Origin: MED-G105 sp039025235
GTDB taxonomy: Bacteria; Pseudomonadota; Alphaproteobacteria; Caulobacterales; Parvularculaceae
Assembly: GCA_039025235.1 (NCBI GenBank)
Contig: JBCCOS010000002.1
Span: 1 to 64,000 of the forward strand
Length of the DNA: 64,000 nt
Direction: 5' to 3'
Below the pieces are notes generated by a model. The model was not told the DNA's origin and searched no databases. It saw only the letters and a list, made by a program, of their open reading frames with translations. Position numbers and translations under genes: made by a program. This document shows positions 1 through 8,504 of this stretch, piece after piece; the first letter of the stretch is position 1, and the number at the start of each line of letters is the position of its first letter.

Positions 1-126
1 CACCTAAGAAAAGGCGCTCACAGAACAATCGATGCGCTATGGCGCGCCATCGGCGATATCTGCCAACTATACGAACCTGAAGAATGCCAAAATTACTTCA
101 AAGCCGCTGGATATGCTTCAATGTGA
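1..126 (+). mobile_element. 3' end of an IS630-family transposase (cut by window start)
   Basis: The first 126 bases read as one open frame of 41 residues ending in TGA at 124-126. It contains the stretch RTIDALWRAIGDICQLYEP and then ECQNYFKAAGY, which matches what I know of the C-terminal tail of IS630/Tc1-mariner-type transposases (a tryptophan, an IG pair, then EC-NYF-AGY). The catalytic DDE residues would lie upstream, outside the window, so I cannot tell whether the element is intact. The bases after the stop carry palindromic repeats that also occur far from any transposase, so I do not take them as the element's terminal repeat. Confidence 0.7.
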
Positions 127-130
127 GCGT

Positions 131-219
131 CCGATACTCTAGAGCCGTTTTCTGAATCAGCTTGAATGCAAATGGCTCTAAAGCGCCGATCTGAGTCAAA
201 TTGAAACAGAGGCGCTTTT
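131..219. repeat. two small intergenic hairpins of the recurrent family
   Basis: Two adjacent imperfect palindromes: CTCTAGAGCC...GGCTCTAAAG, then AAAGCGCC...GGCGCTTTT, each with a core resembling AATTGAA/CTTGAAT. The same design recurs in at least ten intergenic gaps of the window (for example 11781, 22104, 38057, 39964). No coding role is visible. Confidence 0.5.
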
Positions 220-271
220 GGCAGGCGTGCCGATACGGTCTTACTGACGACGATACAAGTCAATTGAGTGG

Positions 272-565
272 TCAATTACGGTCAACAGGGAGACATTCAC
301 CCCAAACAAAAGTGCCAGCGACTTGTCGTGAGCGCCACGATTCAACACCGGCCTCGCAAGCAAATCTCGTTGCATAGGTATCAATTCGATTTTGATCATT
401 AGCCTCTGCATCACGTCCAATATATCCGTAACCCGCCCAAAGTGGTGCAGGTGCGCCGTTGTTATCCATTGTTGGATTATCGGCCGCTTTACGTCCAAAA
501 GCATCACGACCAACGGCTCGATCGGTTGCACACGCCGATAATATGAGTGCAACACCGCAAAACAT
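272..565 (-). CDS. small putative lipoprotein
   Basis: A 97-residue protein if it starts at the ATG at 565; the frame is open further upstream, but this start gives a classical lipoprotein signal (MFCGVALILSAC, lipobox LSAC with cysteine 12). The mature part is polar, with WAGYGYIGRDAEANDQ and a pair of cysteines (FACEAG, WGECLP) that could form a disulfide. I do not recognise the family. It is probably anchored to a membrane facing the periplasm. It stands alone between the transposase remnant and the histone-like gene. Confidence 0.5.
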   Translation of the reverse strand: MFCGVALILSACATDRAVGRDAFGRKAADNPTMDNNGAPAPLWAGYGYIGRDAEANDQNRIDTYATRFACEAGVESWRSRQVAGTFVWGECLPVDRN

Positions 566-760
566 GAGACGCACCACACAAATCGAAGCGTACGCTTTTG
601 GCGGTACAATAGATTTAGAACACGGTTCTCGGTCTTTTATTTGCCGCGCTTCTTCTGCTGCCAACCGACCACACCTATCGGACAAGCGCTCAAATAAAAA
701 TTGAGGGGGAAACAGACGCCACGGGAACGAAGGTACAATTGGTCTATTGAGTTTACCCAT

Positions 761-1113
761 GATCTATCCTCGCTCAGTCAGTGAATGAAATCGAAAGCCG
801 TTACGCTTCAAATGAAATCGCTGAGCCGCTTTCGGTCTTTAATTTTTGGCATTTCCTGCCGTGTGGGCCAGTAACGAACTAAGGAACGAACAAATTAACA
901 AACTACGTATCCTCTCAAGTAACAACTTAACGCTGGACATACTGTAAGGCCGCACACACATCGCGAGGCAATCAGCTGAACATAGTGTTAATTGCCCTCA
1001 TTCTTTAACGCAGTTTAACGAGCTGAGACGTCACTGATCAATTGGCGCCACGCTTATTTTACTCATCCTGCGATCCGTGGCCGTGAAAATTGAGAAGATA
1101 ATCGGACCCACAA
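761..1113. other. non-coding gap with one palindromic element
   Basis: No convincing open frame. At 792-834 there is a hairpin of the recurrent type (CGAAAGCCG...CGGCTTTCGG-like arms around TTCAAATGAAATCG). The rest is unstructured to my eye. Confidence 0.4.
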
Positions 1114-1166
1114 CCAAAAACGCATCCGATTGACCAATTGAAACATGGTCGATCGAATGCGTTTGT
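1114..1166 (-). terminator. rho-independent terminator of the histone-like gene
   Basis: Read on the minus strand, an 18-base arm starting AAACGCATTCGATCGACC is followed by an AT-rich loop and a matching arm GGTCAATCGGATGCGTTT (16 of 18 pairs), ending in a run of five T. It lies about 50 bases past the stop of the lysine-rich gene at 1218-1688, in the right orientation. Confidence 0.6.
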
Positions 1167-1217
1167 GTGTCTCACATCGCAACAGGGGCGGCCAAAACGC
1201 ATACCCTGCTTAAACGT

Positions 1218-1688
1218 CTAACTTGCGCGACGTTTTGCTGTTCGACGTTTCGTCGTTGCTTTTCGAGCAGTCGTCTTACGCGCGGGTGATTTACGTCCGA
1301 CGGCTTTGCGAGCGGTACCGCGACGCGCGACTTTCTTCGTCGCTTTGCGCTTTGTGGTTTTTCTTGTTGTCGTTGGTCGTTTCTTAGCGACTTTTTTCGC
1401 CACTTTCTTTTTGGCTACTTTTTTCTTGGCAACCTTCTTTTTAGCGACTTTTTTCGCAACCACTTTTTTCTTAGCGACTTTTTTTGCTGTTTTGCGCTTT
1501 GTCGCTTTTTTAGCGGTCGTTTTCTTGGCCGCTGTTTTACGCTGTGCTGTGACCTTACTCTTAGTCACTTTTTTCTTCGCAACTTTTTTCTTAGCGACTT
1601 TCTTTTTCGCTACTTTTTTCTTTGTCGTCGTTTTTTTCGCCGCGGCTTTTTTTATCGTCCGCTTGGCTTTCTTTCGTGCTACCGCCAT
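1218..1688 (-). CDS. lysine/alanine-rich histone H1-like protein
   Basis: A 156-residue protein made almost wholly of K, A, T, V and R, with a KKVAKKKVA-type pentapeptide motif repeated about ten times (residues 20-105) and an RKTTARKAT-type tail. Proteins of this composition (Hc1/AlgP/H1-C-terminal-like) bind DNA without sequence preference and help compact the chromosome; that role is inferred from composition, not from a fold. The codon pattern repeats strongly, so the length may vary between strains. The long frame on the opposite strand (1306-1746, poly-F/L/V) is only its mirror image. Monocistronic, with its own terminator. Confidence 0.75.
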   Translation of the reverse strand: MAVARKKAKRTIKKAAAKKTTTKKKVAKKKVAKKKVAKKKVTKSKVTAQRKTAAKKTTAKKATKRKTAKKVAKKKVVAKKVAKKKVAKKKVAKKKVAKKVAKKRPTTTRKTTKRKATKKVARRGTARKAVGRKSPARKTTARKATTKRRTAKRRAS

Positions 1689-2079
1689 GGATCTTGCCTT
1701 TCTTCGAGAAGATTGCGGAAGCCGACATCATAAGCGAATTTTTTAAAAAAGTATTCAATTGCGGGGGCACGGAGCGTCTGCACAAGCACTTTTTTCGCGA
1801 TTTTGCGATTTTTTTTGTACTTTGAGTCAAAAAAACAATTGCAAATCCGTTTTTTGGTTCAAAAGGCTGACCATAAGCATTCAAAAACGAATCAAAACTC
1901 CGTTTTTCGAATCAGCGATTCGCGTCGCAGACCGATGATCGGCACCCAAAACTTCTTTTTGATGATGAATTATTAGCGGTTGCCCGATTAAAAGTGCCGA
2001 ATGATTGAAGTATTTATCAGTGAAGGTAGATCAAAGGCACATAGCCCATCTTTCAATCATTCAATGCGCCCCTATTGAT
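1689..2079. other. gap between ssb and the histone-like gene
   Basis: AT-rich DNA carrying the promoter side of the histone-like gene. An 11-base perfect inverted repeat, GAATGATTGAA at 1999-2009 and TTCAATCATTC at 2052-2062, lies just beyond the ssb stop; the loop is 42 bases, long for an intrinsic terminator. No gene seen. Confidence 0.4.
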
Positions 2080-2553
2080 TTAAAACGGGATGTCATCGTC
2101 CAATTCAAACGATTGACCACCGCCACTGGAAGGTGATGGAGCGCCGCCAAAATCCCCGCCACCGCCAAAATCACCGCCCATGCCACCACTTTGTGAATCG
2201 CGACGACCATCCAACATGGTGAGATTTGAATTATAGTTTTGCAGAACAACTTCAGTGGAATAGCGATCCTGGCCATCTTTGTCTTGCCACTTACGCGTTT
2301 GCAATTGCCCTTCGAGATAGACTTTCGAGCCTTTACGCAAGTACTGCTCGGCAATACGCGCAAGGCCTTCAGAAAAAATAACAACACGGTGCCATTCGGT
2401 GCGTTCGCGTCGTTCTCCGCTATTGCGGTCTTTCCACGTTTCCGATGTTGCAATGGCAAGATTGACGATCGGTCGACCGTCTTGGGTCTGCCGGACCTCA
2501 GGATCTCGGCCAAGATTGCCAACGAGAATGACTTTATTGATGCTACCCGCCAT
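2080..2553 (-). CDS. ssb: single-stranded DNA-binding protein
   Basis: A 157-residue SSB. The OB-fold domain fills residues 1-110 (MAGSINKVILVGNLGRDPE, then TEWHRVVIF and YLRKGSKVYLEGQLQTRKW). A glycine-rich linker (about 120-148) follows, and the protein ends in the acidic tip DDDIPF that recruits partner proteins such as PriA, RecQ and Pol III chi. It coats single-stranded DNA in replication, repair and recombination as a tetramer. It is divergent from uvrA, with a LexA box between them, an arrangement known in many proteobacteria; both are expected to be SOS-induced. Confidence 0.97.
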   Translation of the reverse strand: MAGSINKVILVGNLGRDPEVRQTQDGRPIVNLAIATSETWKDRNSGERRERTEWHRVVIFSEGLARIAEQYLRKGSKVYLEGQLQTRKWQDKDGQDRYSTEVVLQNYNSNLTMLDGRRDSQSGGMGGDFGGGGDFGGAPSPSSGGGQSFELDDDIPF

Positions 2554-2714
2554 AGGGATTCTCCCGAAAAGAGTGCCGCTTTTAATCGGCGATATATGTT
2601 CAAAAATCTAATCGATTGGATTCGGCCAAAGGCCAATCAGCGATTATCCCCACCGAAAAAGAAAATGCGTCAAAAAATATAAAATCAACGACAATCGACG
2701 GGGTCGTATGAAAC

Positions 2715-2729
2715 GTTCACATCTTGTTC
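2715..2729. promoter_or_regulatory. LexA (SOS) box, alphaproteobacterial type
   Basis: GTTC-ACATCTT-GTTC: two direct GTTC half-sites separated by exactly seven bases, the consensus bound by alphaproteobacterial LexA. It sits in the ssb-uvrA divergent region, 98 bases before the chosen uvrA start. Confidence 0.85.
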
Positions 2730-2826
2730 ACGCTGTCAACAGAGCTATAACACACCTTCTCGCTTATTGTGTTGTTTATTTCCCGGCGAAGCGCATCCGT
2801 CGGCCATTCCGCTCCGTAAGGCCAGC

Positions 2827-5751
2827 ATGTCTTTAAAATCTATCCGCGTCGTTGGCGCACGCGAACATAATTTGAAAAATGTCACCTTGGAAATTCCACG
2901 GGACAAACTCGTCGTGATGACCGGCCTATCCGGCTCCGGAAAATCGTCGCTCGCATTCGACACAATCTACGCTGAAGGTCAGCGCCGTTATGTCGAATCG
3001 CTGTCGGCCTATGCACGGCAGTTCCTCGAACTCATGCAAAAACCGGACGTTGATCAAATCGATGGATTATCGCCAGCGATATCAATTGAACAAAAAACAA
3101 CGTCCAGAAATCCACGCTCGACCGTTGGTACAGTGACGGAAATATACGATTATATGCGCCTTCTATGGGCCCGAATTGGTGTCCCCTATTCACCGGCAAC
3201 GGGCTTACCAATCGCATCGCAAACTGTCAGCGAGATGGTTGATCGCCTGATGGACGATGAAAAAGGCGCAAGATACTATTTACTTGCGCCGATCATCAGG
3301 GCACGCAAAGGTGAATACAAAAAAGAGTTCGCTGAACTGATGAAGAAGGGGTTTCAGCGCGTAAAAGTGGATGGAACCTTTTACGATATCGCCGACGTGC
3401 CGAGCTTAAACAAAAAGATAAAACACGATATCGACGTGGTGGTTGATCGCGTCATTGTAAAAGAAGGTGTGGAATCGAGACTAGCAGAATCCTTTGAAAC
3501 AGCGTTGGCGCTCGCTGATGGAATTGCCGTTGCTGAAAGTGCCGACAAAAAAGATGGCAACGGTAACGCACAACGCACGATCTTCTCGGCCAAGTTTGCT
3601 TGCCCTGAATCTGGCTTTACCATTGATGAGATAGAACCACGCCTGTTTTCGTTTAACGCGCCAGCTGGCGCCTGCCCCGCTTGCGATGGCCTTGGTACTG
3701 AACTTCTCTTTGACGAAGAACTGGTTGTCCCTGACTGGACTTTGCCAATCGGCAAAGGGGCTATCGCCCCATGGTCAAAAGGAACGTCTCCTTATTACCA
3801 ACAGACACTAGAAGCGCTCGGGAAACATTACGGCTTTAAGATTACAACGCCGTTTCAGGATCTCGATGAAGAACAACAATACGCTATTCTTTATGGAACG
3901 GGCGAGGAGGATGTATCGTTCATATATAAGGATGGTGCGCGCAAATATGAGACCGTGAAACCGTTCGAGGGTGTAATTCCAAATCTTGAGCGTCGGTTTC
4001 GCGAGACGGACTCAAACTGGGTGCGCGAAGAGTTAAGTCGTTTCCAGACCGTCGCTGATTGTGAGACCTGCAATGGACAGCGTCTCAAGCCCGAAGCGCT
4101 GGCGGTTAAGATCGACGGATTAAATATTTCCGAGGCAACAGAGAAATCAATCAAAGATGCAGCCACTTGGTTTGACGCTCTTGAAAAAAAGCTCAGTAAA
4201 AAAGAAAGAACGATAGCGGCGCGCGTCCTCAAAGAGATTCGTGAACGCCTTACATTCTTAAATGACGTTGGTTTGGAATATCTCACACTCTCGCGGTCAT
4301 CTGGAACCTTGTCTGGTGGTGAAAGCCAACGCATTCGCCTCGCCTCTCAGATTGGTTCTGGTTTAACCGGTGTTTTGTATGTACTCGACGAGCCATCAAT
4401 TGGTCTTCATCAACGCGATAACGAACGATTATTAGAGACACTAAAGCGGTTACGCGATATCGGGAATTCTGTTCTCGTCGTTGAACATGACGAAGACGCC
4501 ATCCGCAACGCCGACCACGTCGTTGATATTGGCCCCGGCGCTGGTGTGCATGGCGGAAAGGTTATTGCGCAAGGCAGTGTGCGGGATATTACATCAGCAA
4601 AAACCTCTCTTACAGGCGATTATCTGTCTGGTCGACGCGAAGTACCTGTCCCAAAGGAACGTCGCGTCTTTGACAAAAAGTCGGTTGTTCGCATTACTGG
4701 CGCCAGTGAAAACAATCTACAAAATGTAAAAGCGGATATTCCTGTTGGGTTGATGACATGCGTCACAGGCGTCTCTGGTGGCGGGAAGTCAACACTGGTC
4801 ATCGAGACTCTTTTCAAAGCTGCCGCACGCAAACTTTATAATTCAAAGGATGTGCCTGGCGCTCACAAAAAGATCGAAGGGCTCGAACATTTTGATAAAG
4901 TCATCGATATTGACCAGTCACCGATTGGTCGGACGCCGCGATCGAACCCTGCGACTTACACCGGCGCTTTCACGCCGATAAGGGACTGGTTTGCTGGGCT
5001 GCCAGAAGCCAAAGCACGTGGATACGCACCAGGTCGGTTTTCATTCAATGTGAAAGGCGGTCGTTGCGAGGCGTGTCAGGGTGACGGCGTTATTAAAATT
5101 GAGATGCATTTTCTTCCCGATGTTTATGTAACCTGTGATGTCTGCAAAGGCCAACGCTATAATCGCGAAACCCTCGAAGTGACGTTTAAAGACAAATCTA
5201 TCGCTGATGTTCTGGATATGACGGTAGAGGAAGGCGTGGAATTTTTTAAAGCCGTCCCCGCTATTCGCGACAAGCTAGCGACCTTACACCGCGTTGGGCT
5301 TTCCTATTTGAAGATCGGGCAACAAGCGACAACACTTTCAGGGGGCGAGGCGCAACGCGTTAAACTAGCAAAAGAACTATCGAAACGCGCAACCGGACGC
5401 ACACTTTATATTCTTGACGAACCCACCACTGGATTGCATTTCGAAGATGTTCGTAAACTGATGGAAGTTATCCAAGAACTGACCGACGGTGGAAATACGG
5501 TCGTGATTATCGAACATAATCTCGACGTTATAAAACAGGCGGACTGGATAATCGACCTCGGTCCAGAAGGTGGCGACGGAGGCGGCCGTGTCGTTGCTGC
5601 AGGAACCCCAGAAGCTGTTGCTGATACTGAAGGCAGCTATACAGGATTGTTTTTACGACCGATGCTGGACCGTACGGATCAACCAACGGCGGCCTCAACA
5701 CGCAAATCAACCAAAAAGAAAACACCCCGGCGCAAACGAAAAGCGGCCTAA
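2827..5751 (+). CDS. uvrA: excinuclease ABC subunit A
   Basis: A 974-residue UvrA from the ATG at 2827 (MSLKSIRVVGAREHNLKNV, the usual family start; an in-frame ATG 60 bases upstream is less likely). UvrA dimers find bulky lesions and load UvrB in nucleotide excision repair. Visible are the first Walker A (GLSGSGKSS, residues 33-41), the second (GVSGGGKST), two ABC signatures (LSGGESQRIRLASQIGSGL and LSGGEAQRVKLAKE), and zinc-module cysteine pairs (CPACDGLG, CETCNGQ, CEACQGDG, CDVCKGQ). A basic tail (KSTKKKTPRRKRKAA) is longer than usual. Expected to be under LexA control. Confidence 0.97.
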   Translation: MSLKSIRVVGAREHNLKNVTLEIPRDKLVVMTGLSGSGKSSLAFDTIYAEGQRRYVESLSAYARQFLELMQKPDVDQIDGLSPAISIEQKTTSRNPRSTVGTVTEIYDYMRLLWARIGVPYSPATGLPIASQTVSEMVDRLMDDEKGARYYLLAPIIRARKGEYKKEFAELMKKGFQRVKVDGTFYDIADVPSLNKKIKHDIDVVVDRVIVKEGVESRLAESFETALALADGIAVAESADKKDGNGNAQRTIFSAKFACPESGFTIDEIEPRLFSFNAPAGACPACDGLGTELLFDEELVVPDWTLPIGKGAIAPWSKGTSPYYQQTLEALGKHYGFKITTPFQDLDEEQQYAILYGTGEEDVSFIYKDGARKYETVKPFEGVIPNLERRFRETDSNWVREELSRFQTVADCETCNGQRLKPEALAVKIDGLNISEATEKSIKDAATWFDALEKKLSKKERTIAARVLKEIRERLTFLNDVGLEYLTLSRSSGTLSGGESQRIRLASQIGSGLTGVLYVLDEPSIGLHQRDNERLLETLKRLRDIGNSVLVVEHDEDAIRNADHVVDIGPGAGVHGGKVIAQGSVRDITSAKTSLTGDYLSGRREVPVPKERRVFDKKSVVRITGASENNLQNVKADIPVGLMTCVTGVSGGGKSTLVIETLFKAAARKLYNSKDVPGAHKKIEGLEHFDKVIDIDQSPIGRTPRSNPATYTGAFTPIRDWFAGLPEAKARGYAPGRFSFNVKGGRCEACQGDGVIKIEMHFLPDVYVTCDVCKGQRYNRETLEVTFKDKSIADVLDMTVEEGVEFFKAVPAIRDKLATLHRVGLSYLKIGQQATTLSGGEAQRVKLAKELSKRATGRTLYILDEPTTGLHFEDVRKLMEVIQELTDGGNTVVIIEHNLDVIKQADWIIDLGPEGGDGGGRVVAAGTPEAVADTEGSYTGLFLRPMLDRTDQPTAASTRKSTKKKTPRRKRKAA

Positions 5752-5777
5752 AGCGCCGCTGCATGAAGGAACCGGCA

Positions 5778-6959
5778 ATGGCTCATCACGATAACAAACC
5801 AATCGATATCGTTGTCTATGGCGCAAGCGGATATACCGGTCGGCTTGTCGCCGAATACCTCAACAAAACATATGGCAATAGCGGATCACTGCGATGGGCC
5901 ATGGGCGGGCGAAATAAAGAGAAGCTAGAAAGCGTTCGCGACGAAATTGGCGCTTCTATAGAAACGCAGATTATTGTCGCAGACAGTGCAGATACAGACG
6001 CGCTGAACCACATGGCTGAACAGTCGAAAGTTATTCTGACGACCGCTGGCCCCTATCAGCTTTACGGTTCGAAGCTTATCGAAGTTTGCGCCCATGCGGG
6101 TACAGACTATGTTGACCTGTGTGGAGAGCCAGGTTGGATGCGCAAAATGATCGATGCAAATAGCGGCGCGGCCAAGGCATCGGGCGCACGTATTGTTTTT
6201 TCATGTGGGTTTGACTCAATTCCCTTTGATCTTGGCGTATTTTTCTTACAGCAAAAAGCCGCCACAGAAAAAAATGGACCTTGTACAGAGGTAAAAACCT
6301 TAGTGCGCAGTATGAAAGGAACATTCTCCGGCGGTACGGCAGCGAGCCTAAAGGCAACAATGGCTGCCGTTTTTCAAGATGCTTCATTAATGGAAATACT
6401 GAAGAGCCCGTATGGGCTTGTGCCAGAATTTGAAGGGCCACGCCAACCGTCGGGATCGAAACCGCGTTATGATGAAGAACTTGGATTGTGGCTTGCACCT
6501 TTCATCATGGCCGCAATTAATACGAAGAATGTTCATCGCTCCAACGCGTTAATGGGTCATGCTTACGGCAAGGACTTCTTATACAGCGAAATGCTTGTTA
6601 CCGGAAAAGGTGATGACGGACAAAAACTCGCAGAACGCGTAGCGGGTGACAATTCTTTGATGGGTGACGACGGACCGAAACCAGGCGAAGGACCGACGAA
6701 AGAAGAACGCGAAGCTGGAAATTACGACATCCTTTTCATTGGTAAGTGCCAGGACGGCAGTAAACTGAAAGCGAGCGTTCAGGGCGATATGGACCCCGGA
6801 TACGGATCAACATCAAAAATGATCGCAGAGGCTGCGCTGTGTCTAATTAATGAGTGTCCGAATGTCCCTGGCGGCATTCTCACGCCAGCCCCGGCGATGG
6901 GAGATGCGTTGATCAAACGCCTCGTCGCAAATGCAGGCTTATCCTTTCAATATGAATAA
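5778..6959 (+). CDS. saccharopine-dehydrogenase-like / trans-acting enoyl reductase family protein
   Basis: A 393-residue protein starting at the ATG at 5778, preceded by AAGGA; an upstream ATG at 5763 has no such site. The N-terminus holds a Rossmann NAD(P)-binding motif (IVVYGASGYTGRLVAEYL). Downstream blocks such as TTAGPYQLYG, DYVDLCGEPGWMR and FSCGFDSIPFDLG are typical of the family that includes mycobacterial Rv2449c-type trans-acting enoyl reductases. The substrate is unknown; reduction of a lipid or polyketide intermediate is the family precedent. It follows uvrA by 26 bases and may share its transcript. Confidence 0.8.
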   Translation: MAHHDNKPIDIVVYGASGYTGRLVAEYLNKTYGNSGSLRWAMGGRNKEKLESVRDEIGASIETQIIVADSADTDALNHMAEQSKVILTTAGPYQLYGSKLIEVCAHAGTDYVDLCGEPGWMRKMIDANSGAAKASGARIVFSCGFDSIPFDLGVFFLQQKAATEKNGPCTEVKTLVRSMKGTFSGGTAASLKATMAAVFQDASLMEILKSPYGLVPEFEGPRQPSGSKPRYDEELGLWLAPFIMAAINTKNVHRSNALMGHAYGKDFLYSEMLVTGKGDDGQKLAERVAGDNSLMGDDGPKPGEGPTKEEREAGNYDILFIGKCQDGSKLKASVQGDMDPGYGSTSKMIAEAALCLINECPNVPGGILTPAPAMGDALIKRLVANAGLSFQYE

Positions 6960-7183
6960 ATGGATTTGCGTGAGAAACCCCTGCCCGCAATGAGGTACCC
7001 AACTTTAAGCACATAACAGACGGCTTTTGATCCCATGGTTTTGCTGACGGCAAAAACCGACCGTGAATGCTGGCGCAAAATCCTTTTTGACTTCTATCTA
7101 AAGGTCAGGATATTTCTATCGCGTCCCTGCTCTCTTTCGGGAAGCTGGTTTGACTGACGCGGTTTCACCGAAAGACTTATCCC

Positions 7184-8452
7184 ATGTCGACTGATGTAGA
7201 GCACCCTTCCTCGCCCGCCGAGAGGCGCCTTGGCATTCGTATATTGATGGCTGGCGCGTTGGCAGTGGGATTCGGACAAACCATCGTCTTTGCGATTCTG
7301 CCACCGGTCGGCCGAGAATTTGGCCTGCATGATTTTCAGGTCCTTTCAATATTTATGGTGTCACCGGCTTGTTGGGTCGCCATCGGGCCATTCTGGGGAC
7401 GCCAGAGCGATCTCCATGGTCGCCGGCCCTTCATTATTTTGGGCTTCGCTGGATATTGCATTTCAATGGCTCTCTTAGGGACCGTGCTTTTGCTTGGCTC
7501 GAACGGCGTCGTCAGCGGGTTAGCTCTTTTCATTCTACTTCTTTTGTCGCGCAGTATATATGGCCTGGTTGGATCCGCCGCTACGCCTGCAGCACAAGCT
7601 TACATCGTTGACAGAACGTCAGCAGAGAAACGCACTGGTAGTATTGCCGCCCTTACCGCTGCGTTTGGGCTAGGCTCAATGATAGGGCCAGCGTTAGCAG
7701 GGGCACTGTCGGTTTTCGGCCCTGCTGTTCCGCTCTTCATGACAGCCATAACGGCCGCAATAATCGGGGCTCTAGGCGCAAGTTTTCTCACAGAGAAAAC
7801 ACCACCGAAAAAACAGGAAAAGCCACGCAAGCTATCAATCCAAGATAAGCGTATTCGCGCTTATCTGCTCTTTGGCCTTGTCATTTCAGGGGTCATGGCC
7901 ATCCCAACGCAGTTTATGAGCTTCTACGTTATTGACCGACTTGGTGCATCAACGGAAGACGCATTAGGCCTCTCTAGTGTGGCTTTATCAGCTGCGGCCG
8001 GCGCATCACTTTTTTCACAAGTGTTCCTCGTACGGAAACTTGGTCTTCAACCACGCTTTTTGATGATTGCCGGTCCGGCGATGGCCTTTATAGGGCATGC
8101 CATTATCGCGTCGTCAACAACGCTTACCTTTGTGGTTATCGGTATGGTGGGCTCTGGTCTCGGCGTTGGTATGGCGCTACCTGGTTTCACCGGCGGTGCG
8201 TCGCTGGCGGTTACAAAAGATGAGCAAGGTGCGATCGCTGGGTTGTCCAATGCAACAACGGTCGGGTCGTTTATTCTAGCACCCGCGTTCGGATACTTGA
8301 TTTACGCCCAAGCACCACAAGTTCTATTCCTTACCACATCAGTCCTCGCTGCTTTGGCAGGGATATTTGTCTTCCTCAATAAGCAGTTGGGTAAAAATCA
8401 CGACACCGTCGCGATGGATGCAATGGCGGATACCACCGCATCGGACGTTTAA
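7184..8452 (+). CDS. major facilitator superfamily transporter
   Basis: A 422-residue membrane protein with about twelve hydrophobic segments and the MFS loop motif GRQSDLHGRRP between segments 2 and 3, split by a charged central loop (TEKTPPKKQEKPRKLSIQDK). This layout is typical of drug:proton antiporters of the TetA/Bcr type. The substrate cannot be read from sequence; efflux is the most likely direction. It faces aspS convergently. Confidence 0.85.
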   Translation: MSTDVEHPSSPAERRLGIRILMAGALAVGFGQTIVFAILPPVGREFGLHDFQVLSIFMVSPACWVAIGPFWGRQSDLHGRRPFIILGFAGYCISMALLGTVLLLGSNGVVSGLALFILLLLSRSIYGLVGSAATPAAQAYIVDRTSAEKRTGSIAALTAAFGLGSMIGPALAGALSVFGPAVPLFMTAITAAIIGALGASFLTEKTPPKKQEKPRKLSIQDKRIRAYLLFGLVISGVMAIPTQFMSFYVIDRLGASTEDALGLSSVALSAAAGASLFSQVFLVRKLGLQPRFLMIAGPAMAFIGHAIIASSTTLTFVVIGMVGSGLGVGMALPGFTGGASLAVTKDEQGAIAGLSNATTVGSFILAPAFGYLIYAQAPQVLFLTTSVLAALAGIFVFLNKQLGKNHDTVAMDAMADTTASDV

Positions 8453-8504
8453 AGCATCGCCTGCTCGAGTGCTTACCGACAGAGGCGCGAGGGAAATGCT
8501 TTAA
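8450..8504. repeat. intergenic palindrome between convergent genes
   Basis: TAAAGCATCGCC...GGGAAATGCTTTA. The arms repeat the AAAGCATTTCC/GGAAATGCTTT ends of the recurrent element family. It sits between the MFS gene and aspS stops and may serve both as a bidirectional terminator. Confidence 0.45.

Noticed and set aside
1306..1746. Long open frame opposite the lysine-rich gene
   Set aside because: It is the antisense of AAG/GCG-rich codons and gives a meaningless Phe/Leu/Val protein.
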